Assembly: GCA_021292165.1 (NCBI GenBank)
Contig: JAHFWL010000060.1
Location: forward strand, 1 to 64,000
DNA: 64,000 bases
Direction: 5' to 3'
Source: Shinisaurus crocodilurus
Taxonomy: Eukaryota > Chordata > Lepidosauria > Squamata > Shinisauridae
The translations under genes were made by a program, and so were the position numbers. This document shows, piece after piece, positions 54,950 to 64,000 of the stretch (its first letter is position 1; every line of letters starts with the position of its first letter). Below the pieces are notes generated by a model. The model searched no databases, was not told the DNA's origin, and saw nothing but the letters and a program-made list of their open reading frames with translations.

Positions 54950-55083
54950 TTGTTTGGAGGCATTCAAGGTGCGGCTGGACAGACATCTGTCAGAGATGCT
55001 TTGACCTGGATTCCTGCATTGAGCAGGGGGTTGGACTCGATGGCCTTGTAGGCCCCTTCCAACTCTACTTTTCTATGATTCTA
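54950..55083 (+). mobile_element. CR1-like LINE 3' end
   Basis: GAGGCATTCAAGGTGCGGCT, GGACAGACATCTGTCAGAGA, GAGCAGGGGGTTGGACTCGA and CTTCCAACTCTACTTTTCTA end in a TTCTATGATTCTATG tail. Its last 75 bp are shared with the 5S-derived SINEs. Confidence 0.85.

Positions 55084-55086
<3 letters not shown>

Positions 55087-55149
<63 letters not shown>
55087..55149. repeat. (AAT)n microsatellite, about 21 units
   Basis: Lies between the CR1 tail and SINE copy F and probably grew from the ATGAATAAT end of the CR1 tail. Confidence 0.95.
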
Positions 55150-55395
55150 GAGCCAGTGTGGCGTAGTGGTGAGAGTGTTGGACTGGGACTCAGGAGATCC
55201 GGGTTCTACTAGTCCCCGCTCGGCCATGAAACTCACTGGGTGACTTTGGGCCAGTCACTGACTCTCAGCCTAACCTACCTCACAGGGTTGTTGTGAGGAT
55301 AACATGGAGAGGAGGAAGAGGATTATGTAAGCCGCCTTGGGTTCCTTGCAGGAAAAAAGGTGGGGTATAAATATAATAAATATAATACATAAACA
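55150..55395 (+). mobile_element. tRNA-derived SINE, copy F
   Basis: Complete: AGAGCCAGTGTGGCGTAGTG head, box B GGGTTCTACTAGTCCCC with a 3-base insertion, body, and AATATAATAAATATAATA tail. It is among the best copies in the window. Confidence 0.9.
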
Positions 55396-55439
55396 AACAA
55401 ACAAATAAATAATAGTCAGAAGAGAGCTAGATTTAACTG

Positions 55440-55755
55440 AGTTGGATCCAGTTTTAGTCATGCTTAAAGTAGACCCATTGAAATCAATGTGACAAGTTAG
55501 CCATGAGTCCATGACGAAAAGTAGAATCCTAGGCATTTATTTGGAAATGTGCCACTGTGTTTAATGGGTAAGTGTGCATAGGATCTCAGTTTTACAGTGC
55601 AATCCTATGCATGGGGCTGACTTACTCCCAGGTAAGTGTGTATATGATTGCAGCTTTAGAGTCAATGGGTTGGATGCGGATTTAGTTATAGTTAGAGTTG
55701 TCCCATTGATTTCAATGGGCCTTCTCTAAGTATGACTAAATTTGGATCCAATCAA
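55440..55755. repeat. Fold-back cluster: both families
   Basis: 55440-55500 is a 'GGTTGGATCCAG' left arm (GTTGGATCCAGTTTTAGTCA, ACCCATTGAAATCAATGTGA). 55592-55662 is an 'AATCCTATGCA' copy. 55664-55752 is a second 'GGTTGGATCCAG' copy ending TGACTAAATTTGGATCCAAT. Confidence 0.75.
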
Positions 55756-55759
55756 TGAA

Positions 55760-56290
55760 ATCCTCTTCTCTGACCAGCATAATGCTTTTCCAAACTTGCC
55801 AAACATTCTCTAAAGAAATGCCCCATTCATCACAATGCAACTTCGTTCCATTTTAGGCGTGCTTTTTAGTTCCCAGGAGAATGCAATATTAATTGTTTCC
55901 TCCAGTTTACCGTTCATAGTCCATTTTAAACTTCGGAGTGGTCCAATAGCCTTTTAATGAGTCCCCAGTGAGACTGCTGAAGTGGTTTCTGGACTGCAGT
56001 CACTGGTTTTAAAAAAAATCACTGCATTCATTACATCACAACTTTATTTTTAAAGTTTGTTTTCTTTGAAGAAAAGTTTTACCCCACGACAATGATTCTA
56101 AACAAATGAATTTCATGGAAGTCCCATTGCATTAAATGGAGCATATTTCTTAGTTCAGTGGGTAAAATCAGGGTAGCTGTTCATAATTCCATTCTGGATG
56201 CAAGCCAGAACTAGGATTTGTAATAAGGGTTTGACTCTTGTCTACAGGACAAAGAAATATGGACACTTAAAACAATCGCTGCAGGGAAAG
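55760..56290. other. No gene or clear repeat seen
   Basis: AT-rich stretch. 55900-55990 (TTTACCGTTCATAGTCCATT, GGTCCAATAGCCTTTTAATG) lacks repeat hallmarks and could be a conserved element, but this is weak. Confidence 0.4.
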
Positions 56291-56294
56291 GCAC

Positions 56295-56435
56295 TATGTG
56301 CTTTAGTGGACAGAATATCAGATTTGGATTGTTCGGGTTCAGAATTCTGTTGAGCTTTGGAATTCACTGGGTGACCTTGGACCAGTCAATAACTCTCAGC
56401 CTAATCTACCTCACATGGTTGTAATGAGGATTTAA

Positions 56436-56480
<45 letters not shown>
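56295..56480 (+). mobile_element. tRNA-derived SINE, copy G, degenerate, with (AAT)n tail
   Basis: GTGCTTTAGTGGACAGAATA, GGTTCAGAATTCTG, TTCACTGGGTGACCTTGGAC and CTCAGCCTAATCTACCTCAC. It is older than the others. Its tail grew into (AAT)n at 56437-56482. Confidence 0.72.
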
Positions 56481-56484
<4 letters not shown>

Positions 56485-56684
56485 GTTTGATTTGATTTGT
56501 ATTTATTGGAGGAAGAGTGAAATTTAGGTGGAATAATTATAACCACAAGTTGTTTAAACAACAACTCATGCACATTAAGATGTCAAAGATGGACAGAGGA
56601 ACAACTCCACCATCACCAAACCCTTGTGCATGACCTGTTTGGCTATGAGCTCTTCAGTATAGTTGGCCTAAACATACAAAGCAG

Positions 56685-56795
56685 GTTCCACTGAAATGAA
56701 ATCAAAGGGACTTATGCCCGCCCAAGTGGATGCAGTTCTATACACACTTACCTGGGAATATGAGACTAGACATGTATAGGATTGCGCTGTAATTG
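56685..56795. repeat. 'AATCCTATGCA' fold-back element
   Basis: AAAGGGACTTATGCCCGCCC, GTTCTATACACACTTACCTG, AGACATGTATAGGATTGCGC. Confidence 0.65.
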
Positions 56796-56949
56796 TGCTT
56801 AGGTGAGAGTGCTGGGTTGGAATATTTCAACAGCGATTGACTTCTTTTAATGGTTTCCCTTTAACACAGTTAACACAGTGTCTTCAAATCCTGCCCCTGG
56901 GGCCACACTCCAAATGATCTTGGACTTGTTTTCCACACCAGACACAAAG

Positions 56950-57437
56950 GGTTGTATCCAATGTTAGTATGACATAGAGTAGACCCATTGAAATGAATAA
57001 GATCTGCATCAGCTCCGAGAGCCCCTGCCAAAGAAAGTGAGGCAGGTGACTACCAGGAGGAGGGCCTTTTCTGCTGTGGCACCCGGGTTATAGAATGAGC
57101 TCCCCAAAGAGGTTCACCTGGCACTTACTTTGTATTCTTTCTGGCGCCAGGTGAAGACCTTTCTATTCTCCCAGGCATTTTAATCAGTTTAATCATCTTA
57201 ATCATTTTAATCTTGTAGTTGTTTTTAATTCCGTTATTGTAACTGCTGCTGCTAGCTCTGCTGTTTCTTTTTAATCTGTGGTTTTAAATTTTATATTTTA
57301 TATTGTATTTTATGATTTTAACTGTTGTAAACTGTCCAGAGAGCTTCAGCTATTGGGCGGTATAAAAATGTATTAAATAAATAAATAAATAAATAAATAT
57401 GAATGGGACTTAAGTTAGACTAATATTGGATAGAACC
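56950..57437 (+). mobile_element. CR1/L2-like LINE inserted in a 'GGTTGGATCCAG' fold-back element
   Basis: The fold-back left arm (GGGTTGTATCCAATGTTAGT, ACCCATTGAAATGAAT, 56950-56996) is separated from its right arm (GAATGGGACTTAAGTTAGAC, ATATTGGATAGAACCC, 57400-57437) by a LINE 3' end (57000-57400) with GAGCTCCCCAAAGAGGTTCA, CCAGGTGAAGACCTTTCTAT and GCTATTGGGCGGTATAAAAA. ATGAAT occurs at both junctions and may be the TSD. Confidence 0.8.
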
Positions 57438-57528
57438 CATTAACTTCACGCACCATTGAACTGGGAGGAAAGGTGGTGGTGGTTTGCCATTTTCTCCAAT
57501 GGTGCAATTAGGTAAATTTAGACTCTTG

Positions 57529-57563
<35 letters not shown>

Positions 57564-57750
57564 CTTTAGATGTTGATGTTTTTTTTTACTTCACTTACTT
57601 ATTCACTTTTTACTCACTTACTTGAGTGAGCCCTGCTGCATTTGGACCCCCTCTGCTGGGTGGAATCCTGGCCTTCTGTCCCAAAGTCCTGCCCTGACAG
57701 CACCACTCCAAGATGAGATTTTCCCTGTTCCTTTAAGGGGCTTACAGTGA

Positions 57751-58054
57751 CTGGGTTCAGACAACCAGAGAACCCACACTTAAGGGTTTTGTCACTGAAC
57801 CATGGGTTGTTGCTGAAACATGGATTATTGTGTTGTCTGAACCCAGCCCAGATAACAAACCATGGTGAACAACCCACAGTTCACAACCCAACAACAAACC
57901 ACTGGTCCTCTTCTGTTCCTGGTTAACAAGCTATGGCTTGTTAGAGCAACTGGGTTCAGACAACAGGATAACCCACATTTCAACAGCAACCCAGGGTTCA
58001 ACAACCACCCATACTCAACCCTTGAGTGTGAGTTATCCTGTTGTCTGAACCCAG
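57751..58054. mobile_element. Pair of TIR elements with CTGGGTTCAGACAAC ends
   Basis: 57751-57846 starts CTGGGTTCAGACAACCAG and ends GTGTTGTCTGAACCCAG. 57950-58054 starts CTGGGTTCAGACAACAGGAT and ends ATCCTGTTGTCTGAACCCAG. Each half is a hairpin and both share the same 16-bp TIR. The 100-bp spacer carries further AACAACCCA and AACCATGG motifs, so the whole may be one complex element. Confidence 0.82.
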
Positions 58055-58059
58055 TCAGA

Positions 58060-59420
58060 ATCTCAGGGAAAGGCCCCAGGTATTGACTGCTGTATCTTTC
58101 CATTTTTATATCTAGGTTTACATTCTCCACCCCGACAGGTTTCCCTGATCATTATGCCCTCCCTATCTATATCTATGTTCTCCTTGAAAACCAAGGGCCC
58201 CAGTTCTCACGTATTGGCTCAGGGCTTCTGGCATTAGCGTATCCCTCTCTGGTTTGGGTGCTTTCCCCCAGGGTCCGGCCATCATGTACCTGTGGCTATG
58301 GGAAAGCCAAATACTTCCCTATCTGCAAGCCCCTCGGGGAACTGTCCCATCTCCCGCCCATTCTCCCTCCCTCCCTCTTTTCCTTCCTTCTTTTGTTCCA
58401 AGTTCATGCCCGCACCGCAAAGGTTGGGGGTGGGGGTTGTTGCTTGGTCGGCCGGGTGTTTTGCTATTGAACTTGAAATCCTGGTTGTAAACATTCTTAG
58501 ACCCCCACAAGGATTTGGAGAGGGTGGCTTTAAAGAAACTTTGTGATTTACTTGGGGGTCGAGGTAGGGGAGAAAAGGCAGGAAGGAGGTGTGAGCGTGT
58601 GTCTTCTCTTCCCCCCCCCCCCCACCCGCCCCCAGCCCAGCATTTTCAGCACCAGAACAAAACCCTATACGAAGAAATCCAAGGTATTGCTTACTTTTCT
58701 TGCACTTTAGAAACAACAACAACAACAACAACACACAATTAAAATAAATGTAAGATCGATAGAGGTATTGGGGTGTATGTATGGAATTAAAATAAGGAGG
58801 AATTAAAGCAACGTTTAGCTGACTTTTTGGTTAGAAGTGTTGCTGGCTTGGCTTTGTCCACTGGAATTGTTAGCCATGATGCCAGATGATTACATTTGGC
58901 AATGTTGTTTTTGCAGAACTTCCTTGCTTTTCTCTCTCTCTCCGCCGCCCCCCGCATCTCCATTGAGTGGTAAGTGTATCCTTTCGAATTCTCAGCTAAA
59001 ATTGCAACTTCAACAAATTTGGAGGGGAGCTGGCGGTTGCTAACCAGTCGCGTCATTGCTAAGTAATTGGGGCACAGCTTCCGCCAAGTTCTTCTGCGCA
59101 AGGCCCACGGAAAGCGATGAAGTGATTGGGGTTTCCGCAGGAAAACTCCCCGGAGGATTGCACTAGTCAGCTGATGACTGGCTAGTCCCTAACGTTGCTA
59201 ATCAGATGATAAAAAGGGGCCCTTGATTACCATTAGGTGTTGTTGCTGTTGTTGTTGCTGTGCGTGTGTTTTAATGAACACGAAACAATAATTAGAGGGA
59301 AGGTCTTGGCGTCCAGACTGACTATAGGCTCAAAGGAAACGGTTTCTTTTCTTCTGGTGAGAATTTTGTACCTCTTTCTTGAAAGAAAGAAAAGTATCCA
59401 CTTAGTTTAAAGCAAATAAT
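58060..59420. other. No gene seen; possible regulatory DNA
   Basis: 58250-58740 has T/C-rich and (AAC)n runs and chance frames. 59140-59330 is repeat-free and carries GTCAGCTGATGACTGGC, ATCAGATGATAAAAAGG and CAATAATTAGAGGG, motifs resembling E-box, AP-1-like, GATA and homeodomain sites. This is a weak enhancer candidate. Confidence 0.4.
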
Positions 59421-59423
59421 AAT

Positions 59424-59520
59424 GGGTTGGATCTGGACTTCGTGATACGTAGAGTGTACCCATTGAAATCAACGGCTCTAAAGGGTCGACTCTAACTATC
59501 AATTAGTCTGGATCCAACCC
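59424..59520. repeat. 'GGTTGGATCCAG' fold-back element
   Basis: GGGTTGGATCTGGACTTCGT, GTACCCATTGAAATCAACGG, then ATTAGTCTGGATCCAACCC. Confidence 0.78.
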
Positions 59521-59837
59521 AATAATAATAGTGGGCGATGCCCATGGTTTCTTTCCCCAAAACCTGCGGTTGATTCACGATCTCCCTCCATTCACACGCC
59601 ACCAACTCTGCAGGCAGTCATGATCCGAATACGAATGTGCTCAATGCAGAATTCTTTCTTCACCACCAGGCCTCCTTCTCTGCAGTGGTTGTAAACCCGG
59701 ACTCTACACTTTTAAAATTGCACGCTCACTTTAGCATACACTTTAAGATAAAGAAGTTACTTTCTTGTCTTGTGTCTGCTAGCCTTGTGGTTTTTTCTAA
59801 GTGTTCATCATTTATAAATGATGTAAGGGACTGTATT

Positions 59838-59913
59838 GTTAATTGTTGTAAACCGCCCAGAAAGCTTCGGCTATTGGGCGGTATAAAAATGAAATAAATA
59901 AATAATAAATGCC

Positions 59914-59947
<34 letters not shown>

Positions 59948-59960
59948 AATAATAATAATG
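59838..59960 (+). mobile_element. CR1/L2-like LINE 3' tail with (ATG)n
   Basis: TGTTGTAAACCGCCCAGAAA, GCTTCGGCTATTGGGCGGTA, AAAATGAAATAAATAAATAA, then about ten GAT/ATG triplets and (AAT)n. Confidence 0.82.
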
Positions 59961-60094
59961 TAATCATCATTACATTACATCATCAGTGTCTCTGCGGCAT
60001 CAGCATTTACTCAGGGATACTCCAAAAGGCCCAGTAGCTATGGAGAAGACTGGAGACACTGGGAGACATTAGCCTAGGCCCTAGGTCCTGAAAT

Positions 60095-60290
60095 ACAGCG
60101 CAATCCTATACAGCTCAACTCAGACGTAACTGCCATTGAGTTCAATGGGGATTGCTCCCAGGTAAGTGGCCATAGGATTGCAGCCTAAATTAGTTGAGTT
60201 GATGTCCCTTTGAATCAATGGGACAAATTACTCATGATTCAAATCCCATTGATTTCAATGGGAACTAAGTGTAACTTAGTCTGGAGCAAA
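60095..60290. repeat. One copy of each main fold-back family, back to back
   Basis: 60095-60185: GCGCAATCCTATACAGCTCA, TTGAGTTCAATGGGGATTGC, CCATAGGATTGCAGCC. 60190-60295: TGTCCCTTTGAATCAATGGG, AAATCCCATTGATTTCAATG, GTAACTTAGTCTGGAGCAAA. Confidence 0.72.
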
Positions 60291-60299
60291 CCCATTGCC

Positions 60300-61855
60300 A
60301 CCCTGCATATTCTTCCCCCTTCCTTTGAAAAAGGATTTTCCTTCAGGAAATGATATTCTACCAGCAAATACCTCACTCCCCGCTGCGCCCTACTCCGTAC
60401 AGGAACAGGAGTAGATGAAAATGAAGGGGATATCAGATTTCATATCAAGTCAAACCGAAAGTTTCTAGCCTTCATTATTACACACACACACACACACACA
60501 CACAGGAATCTTGACGTTTAAGATTGTGAGGCCTTTAGAGGATGAAATAGCTGTACTTCTGACTCTGAGTTTGAACCCCTCCTCACAACCATGTATTCTT
60601 TATATGCCTTCAGATCTCCATCCTCCACTCACATTCATGTGATCGGTGTAATTTTTTACATTCAGAATAGTTAATATGGGCTATATGGAAACAATCGCGA
60701 TATATATCTATATCTATCTATCTATCTATCTCTATCTATATATGGATTCATCCTTTTAAAAGCATAATCACAATGTGCATACATTTCTACCACTTTAAAA
60801 AAAACTAAACCTGTGAGAATGTCAGAATTCTCTGCTTCTATTATCTTCTAAGTTACTTTCGGGAAGATTTTATTTGGATAAATCTTCAGTTTCACAATTA
60901 ATAATCTATGCTTATTAAACTTTAAAAAAAAAATCTAACCCCCTCAGTTTTATTTACACCGTGATCCTTATCATTTTAGGCGAAAGTAAGTACTGCTGAT
61001 TTAAATATAAAATCCTCCCAATTAGCAACATGTTTGAGATCGGGTCTTAATGTGTTATGATGAGCAGTAGATTTTTTTTTTTATAGGCGGAGGAGGTCTA
61101 TTCAAAACTTTCAGTGGTTTAAAATAGGGAATTTTGCTTGCAGTAGGAAGCCCAAGTCTCCTAAAGACCACTGAAGAAGTTGTCCGTCGGATGAACTGAA
61201 TTTTGGGGGCATGTAATATTTCGGTCAGATACATCGTGTATGTATTTCAAGAATTGGAACGCCTAGGAAAATCATTTAGAAGCGGTCTCTTTGAAGATAG
61301 GAAAAAGGCAGAAGTTTCCTCATCGCCAAAAGGAACGTTTTAGCCAAACTATTAGAATGTTATCGATGGATTCTTATTCGGAAAAACGGGGAAAGCCATC
61401 ATGGGTGATTTCTGCTCTGTGGCCATGATTTCGTGCTTTTTTATTTTAAAGAATTTTTTTCTTGCTTTTAAAATTGAAGAACAAATATTGGTCTTTAGTA
61501 TCTTCGGATAGTTCTAGGAATTGGTTGGAGATAAATGTATCATAGGGAGAGAAGGGGTGTAAAAATGAGACTACCCTAATATCCTAGCAAATGAGTAGTG
61601 CTGTGAGTAGTGCTGTGGTGAACTGTGGCTGGGCATGCTTATTGTGTAGGTATATACCGAGCTTTACATAGACAACTCACAGATCTAGTGCCTCTTGTGT
61701 TTCATTGTCTTTTGCCCCACTGTTTTTAATTGTTTTCTTTGTATGTATGTATGTATGTATGTACAAACAAATACCAATTGATGATGACAGCTCATGCATC
61801 TGTTGGAAGTGAGGTCTAGTGCACAAAAGCTTATTTATAATTGCATGTATATCCT
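60300..61855. other. No gene seen; simple repeats
   Basis: (CA)n at 60480-60504, (TATC)n at 60697-60738 and (GTAT)n at 61741-61763. The rest is AT-rich and unrecognised. Confidence 0.5.
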
Positions 61856-61859
61856 GCCT

Positions 61860-62036
61860 TTTCTTCTTCTTCTTGCAAGGTGGTTTACATGGTCCTCCTC
61901 CTCTCCATTTTATCCTCACCACAACCCTATGAGGTAGGTTACGCTGACAGTCAGTGACTGGCCCAAAGTCACCCAGTGAGCTTCATGGCCGAGTGGGGAT
62001 TAGAGTCCCAGTCCAAAACTCTAACCACTACTGGCC
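61860..62036 (-). mobile_element. tRNA-derived SINE, copy H, antisense, worn
   Basis: CTTGCAAGGTGGTTTACATG, TCCATTTTATCCTCACCACA, AGGTAGGTTACGCTGACAGT, CAGTGAGCTTCATGGCCGAG, ending ACTCTAACCACTACTGGCCA. Confidence 0.8.
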
Positions 62037-62039
62037 ACA

Positions 62040-63780
62040 ATAAATATGTTAGTTTCTGAAATTGTTTGAGTAGCAGGACTACCCCTCTGAGATTTATAAA
62101 GGCTATACACTCACACACCTTGTGGTCAATGTATTGTTCCATGAACATGATGCATGTTCTTTGTTCTTCTTTTTTGGGTCTTTGAAAATAATTTAGATTG
62201 TGGTACTAGGATAATTACTTGGAAGTTAGACTTGATATCCAAATTGATGTATGTGTACTACCATTGCAGTTCCATTCCATCTATTACTGCGGAAATCCTC
62301 TTTCAATTCAAAGTTCCAACAAAGAGCCTTATGAATAGCAGACTTAAAAACAATCAGAAACCTTTGCTTTTTGCTGATGCATTTGAATTAAATCCCAGTT
62401 GAACTAGAATGCAGGAGAGAGCTGGTTGTGTTTTACTGTCTTCTGCCTCCCCCCCCCCCTTTCAGGTGATTAACCTCCATAAATTAAGTATATTTACTTG
62501 TTCGTGAACAAATTAATATTTGGAGGACAAAGAAGGAAATATTTATCCAGATCAGAGGAAGGCTCAATTTGTTAAGCAAAGAGAACACATTTTATGTGTT
62601 TTATCCTGCTCTAGTTAAAATCAAGAGCAAAACCAAAAGTCCTGGTTTTAATGGAGCTGGATAGCAGCCATGGCATATACAATTGATATAGTATGTGTGT
62701 GTGTGACACAAACACACGTATATGAAATTTAATATTCACCCTTTTGGATGAATGTTTGCAATTTTTGATGGTGAGTTACCCCCAATTCTTAGAAACGTCC
62801 AAAATACAAAATCTTCTCCCAGATCCATATTTCCTGAAGCTGATGACTCCTAAAGAGGTTTATTTTATTTTTTTTAAATGCCCTGCAGAACAGCAAGGTT
62901 CTGAAACCTTCTCTCTCTTTCTTCTGAAACCTTCTGTCTCTCTTTCAAAGGTAAACATTCCAGCTATAAATCTGCTAAGTTTGCTCTTTTTAGTTGTGTG
63001 GAAGATTCCTAGAATCCAGTTATTTCATCACATAAGAACCTCCCATTTACATAGAGGGGCCATCAGGGCAGGGCTATGGGGCACTGGGCAGTAGTCCAGG
63101 GCCCCATTCAGAATAATGAGGAGGGCCCTCAAAAGCAGCAGGGCTGGCTTTCCACATTTTTTAATGTATTACATTTCTATACTGCCCAATAGCTGAAGCT
63201 CTCTTGCATTTTGAAGTAAGTAAAGCAGTAAGTAAAGCAATTTTGAAGTAAGTAAAGCAATATGTATTGAGCCCCCCCCCCCTAATTAAATCCAGAGTCT
63301 AAAAATACCTAACTCCACCATTGTATTTACCTATGGTGGGAAGAAGGAACACACACATGTATGCACAGTATATAACTGATATAGTAAATTACTATTACCG
63401 GTTTATGTAATTGCTATAACAAGTAAGATTTACAATTCAATGCATATACACCAGCCAGTAGAAGATAACAAAAGCCTGATAACATGAACGTGTTCATTTG
63501 GAACAGATCATTGGACAGATATACACTTATCAAGAATTATTTTTAAACCCAAATTCATTACGTGGGATAATTTCAATAGTGCTAAACCGTTTATGGGAGA
63601 AGCCTGCGAGAAGAAGGCATTAGGAAGGTGATTGTTTGGGGGGGGGCGTTCAGCGGCTAGAAAAATAAAGACGAACAAACACATTCATAATGGCTATACA
63701 GTATAGGAAAAGCGGTATAGGGAGGGCGGGGGGGGGAGGGAGAAAAAGGAACGGCCAGAATAGACTGCTGCACAGCCTTC
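62040..63780. other. No gene seen; one LINE tail
   Basis: 63158-63200 is a minus-strand LINE tail (TTCTATACTGCCCAATAGCT), followed by a repeated AAGTAAGTAAAGCA. A 116-codon + frame at 62744-63094 has no motif. Nothing else stands out. Confidence 0.5.
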
Positions 63781-63785
63781 TATCC

Positions 63786-63960
63786 GGTTAGCGATTGGGT
63801 GACGTCAGGGCAGCCAATCAGAACGCGGCATTCTTGCCTACCATTGCTTTACGGGGCGAGCCGTCTCCTCGCTAGGTTGGGTTATCTTTAGGGTGCTGTG
63901 AGCTTCAGCGGGAGATTGTGACATGTGAATGGGCCAGTACAAAGCCAGTTGGCACTTGCA
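63786..63960. promoter_or_regulatory. Compact ATTGG-CRE-CCAAT cluster, candidate promoter
   Basis: In 25 bp lie ATTGG (63794-63798, an inverted CCAAT box), a perfect CRE palindrome TGACGTCA (63800-63807) and CCAAT (63814-63818). The next 150 bp are repeat-free and CpG-bearing (TTACGGGGCGAGCCGTCTCC). No TATA box is obvious. The arrangement is that of a TATA-less promoter served by NF-Y and CREB/ATF factors. No ORF of note follows before the window ends, so the transcript and its direction are unknown. Confidence 0.5.
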
Positions 63961-64000
63961 CGCTCATGGTGCAGTTATTTCTCAGGGAAAGGGAGCGGAT

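Noticed and set aside
47124..64000. HOXB9, a HOXB10 remnant or mir-196
   Set aside because: I looked for a second homeobox, for hexapeptide-type motifs and for the mir-196 mature sequence on both strands and saw none. HOXB9 probably lies beyond the right edge.
1..64000. CRISPR arrays, operons, phage or plasmid systems
   Set aside because: The regular repeats here are microsatellites, a minisatellite and transposons. The intron-bearing HOXB13 and the SINEs/LINEs show vertebrate nuclear DNA.

Overview
This window is animal nuclear DNA, almost certainly from a squamate reptile. Two things point there. The only cellular protein-coding gene I can support is HOXB13, the last posterior gene of the HoxB cluster. 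The rest is dense with repeats of the squamate type: a tRNA-derived SINE with the 'GTGTGGCGTAGTGGT' head in eight copies, CR1/L2-like LINE tails ending in 'GGGCGGTATAAAAAT', fold-back MITEs, hAT elements and long microsatellites. I cannot name the species.

Layout. 1-7.5 kb is a decayed endonuclease/reverse-transcriptase LINE on the + strand. It runs off the left edge and is interrupted by two solo LTRs, each with an exact 5-bp target-site duplication (TSD), and by a third repeat carrying a C-rich minisatellite of about 1 kb. 7.5-23.5 kb is gene-free and filled with LINE tails, SINEs, fold-back elements and microsatellites. 23.5-24.4 kb is an internally deleted hAT transposon with an exact 8-bp TSD and a surviving C-terminal piece of transposase. 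25-39 kb is more gene-free 5' flank, with one AT-rich, TAAT-rich stretch (27.5-28.0 kb) that looks like a regulatory element and a 160-180 bp inverted duplication with arms 2.8 kb apart. 39.2-47.8 kb is HOXB13 on the + strand: promoter, exon 1 (39658-40348), a 6.5-kb repeat-loaded intron, exon 2 with the homeodomain (46846-47123) and two polyadenylation signals. 47.8-64 kb lies 3' of HOXB13, on the side where HOXB9 is expected. It has no coding gene but many repeats, and it ends in a compact ATTGG-CRE-CCAAT cluster that looks like a promoter.

How it fits together. HOXB13 is a homeodomain transcription factor for the posterior axis and is expected to be controlled by surrounding non-coding DNA, so most of the window is flank or intron rather than genes. 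The main biological theme is heavy transposon invasion of the posterior end of a Hox cluster, including inside the HOXB13 intron. Mammalian Hox clusters are normally poor in repeats, whereas squamate clusters have been reported to tolerate them. Several insertions are nested, so their relative ages can be read directly. I found no CRISPR array, operon or other prokaryote-type system.
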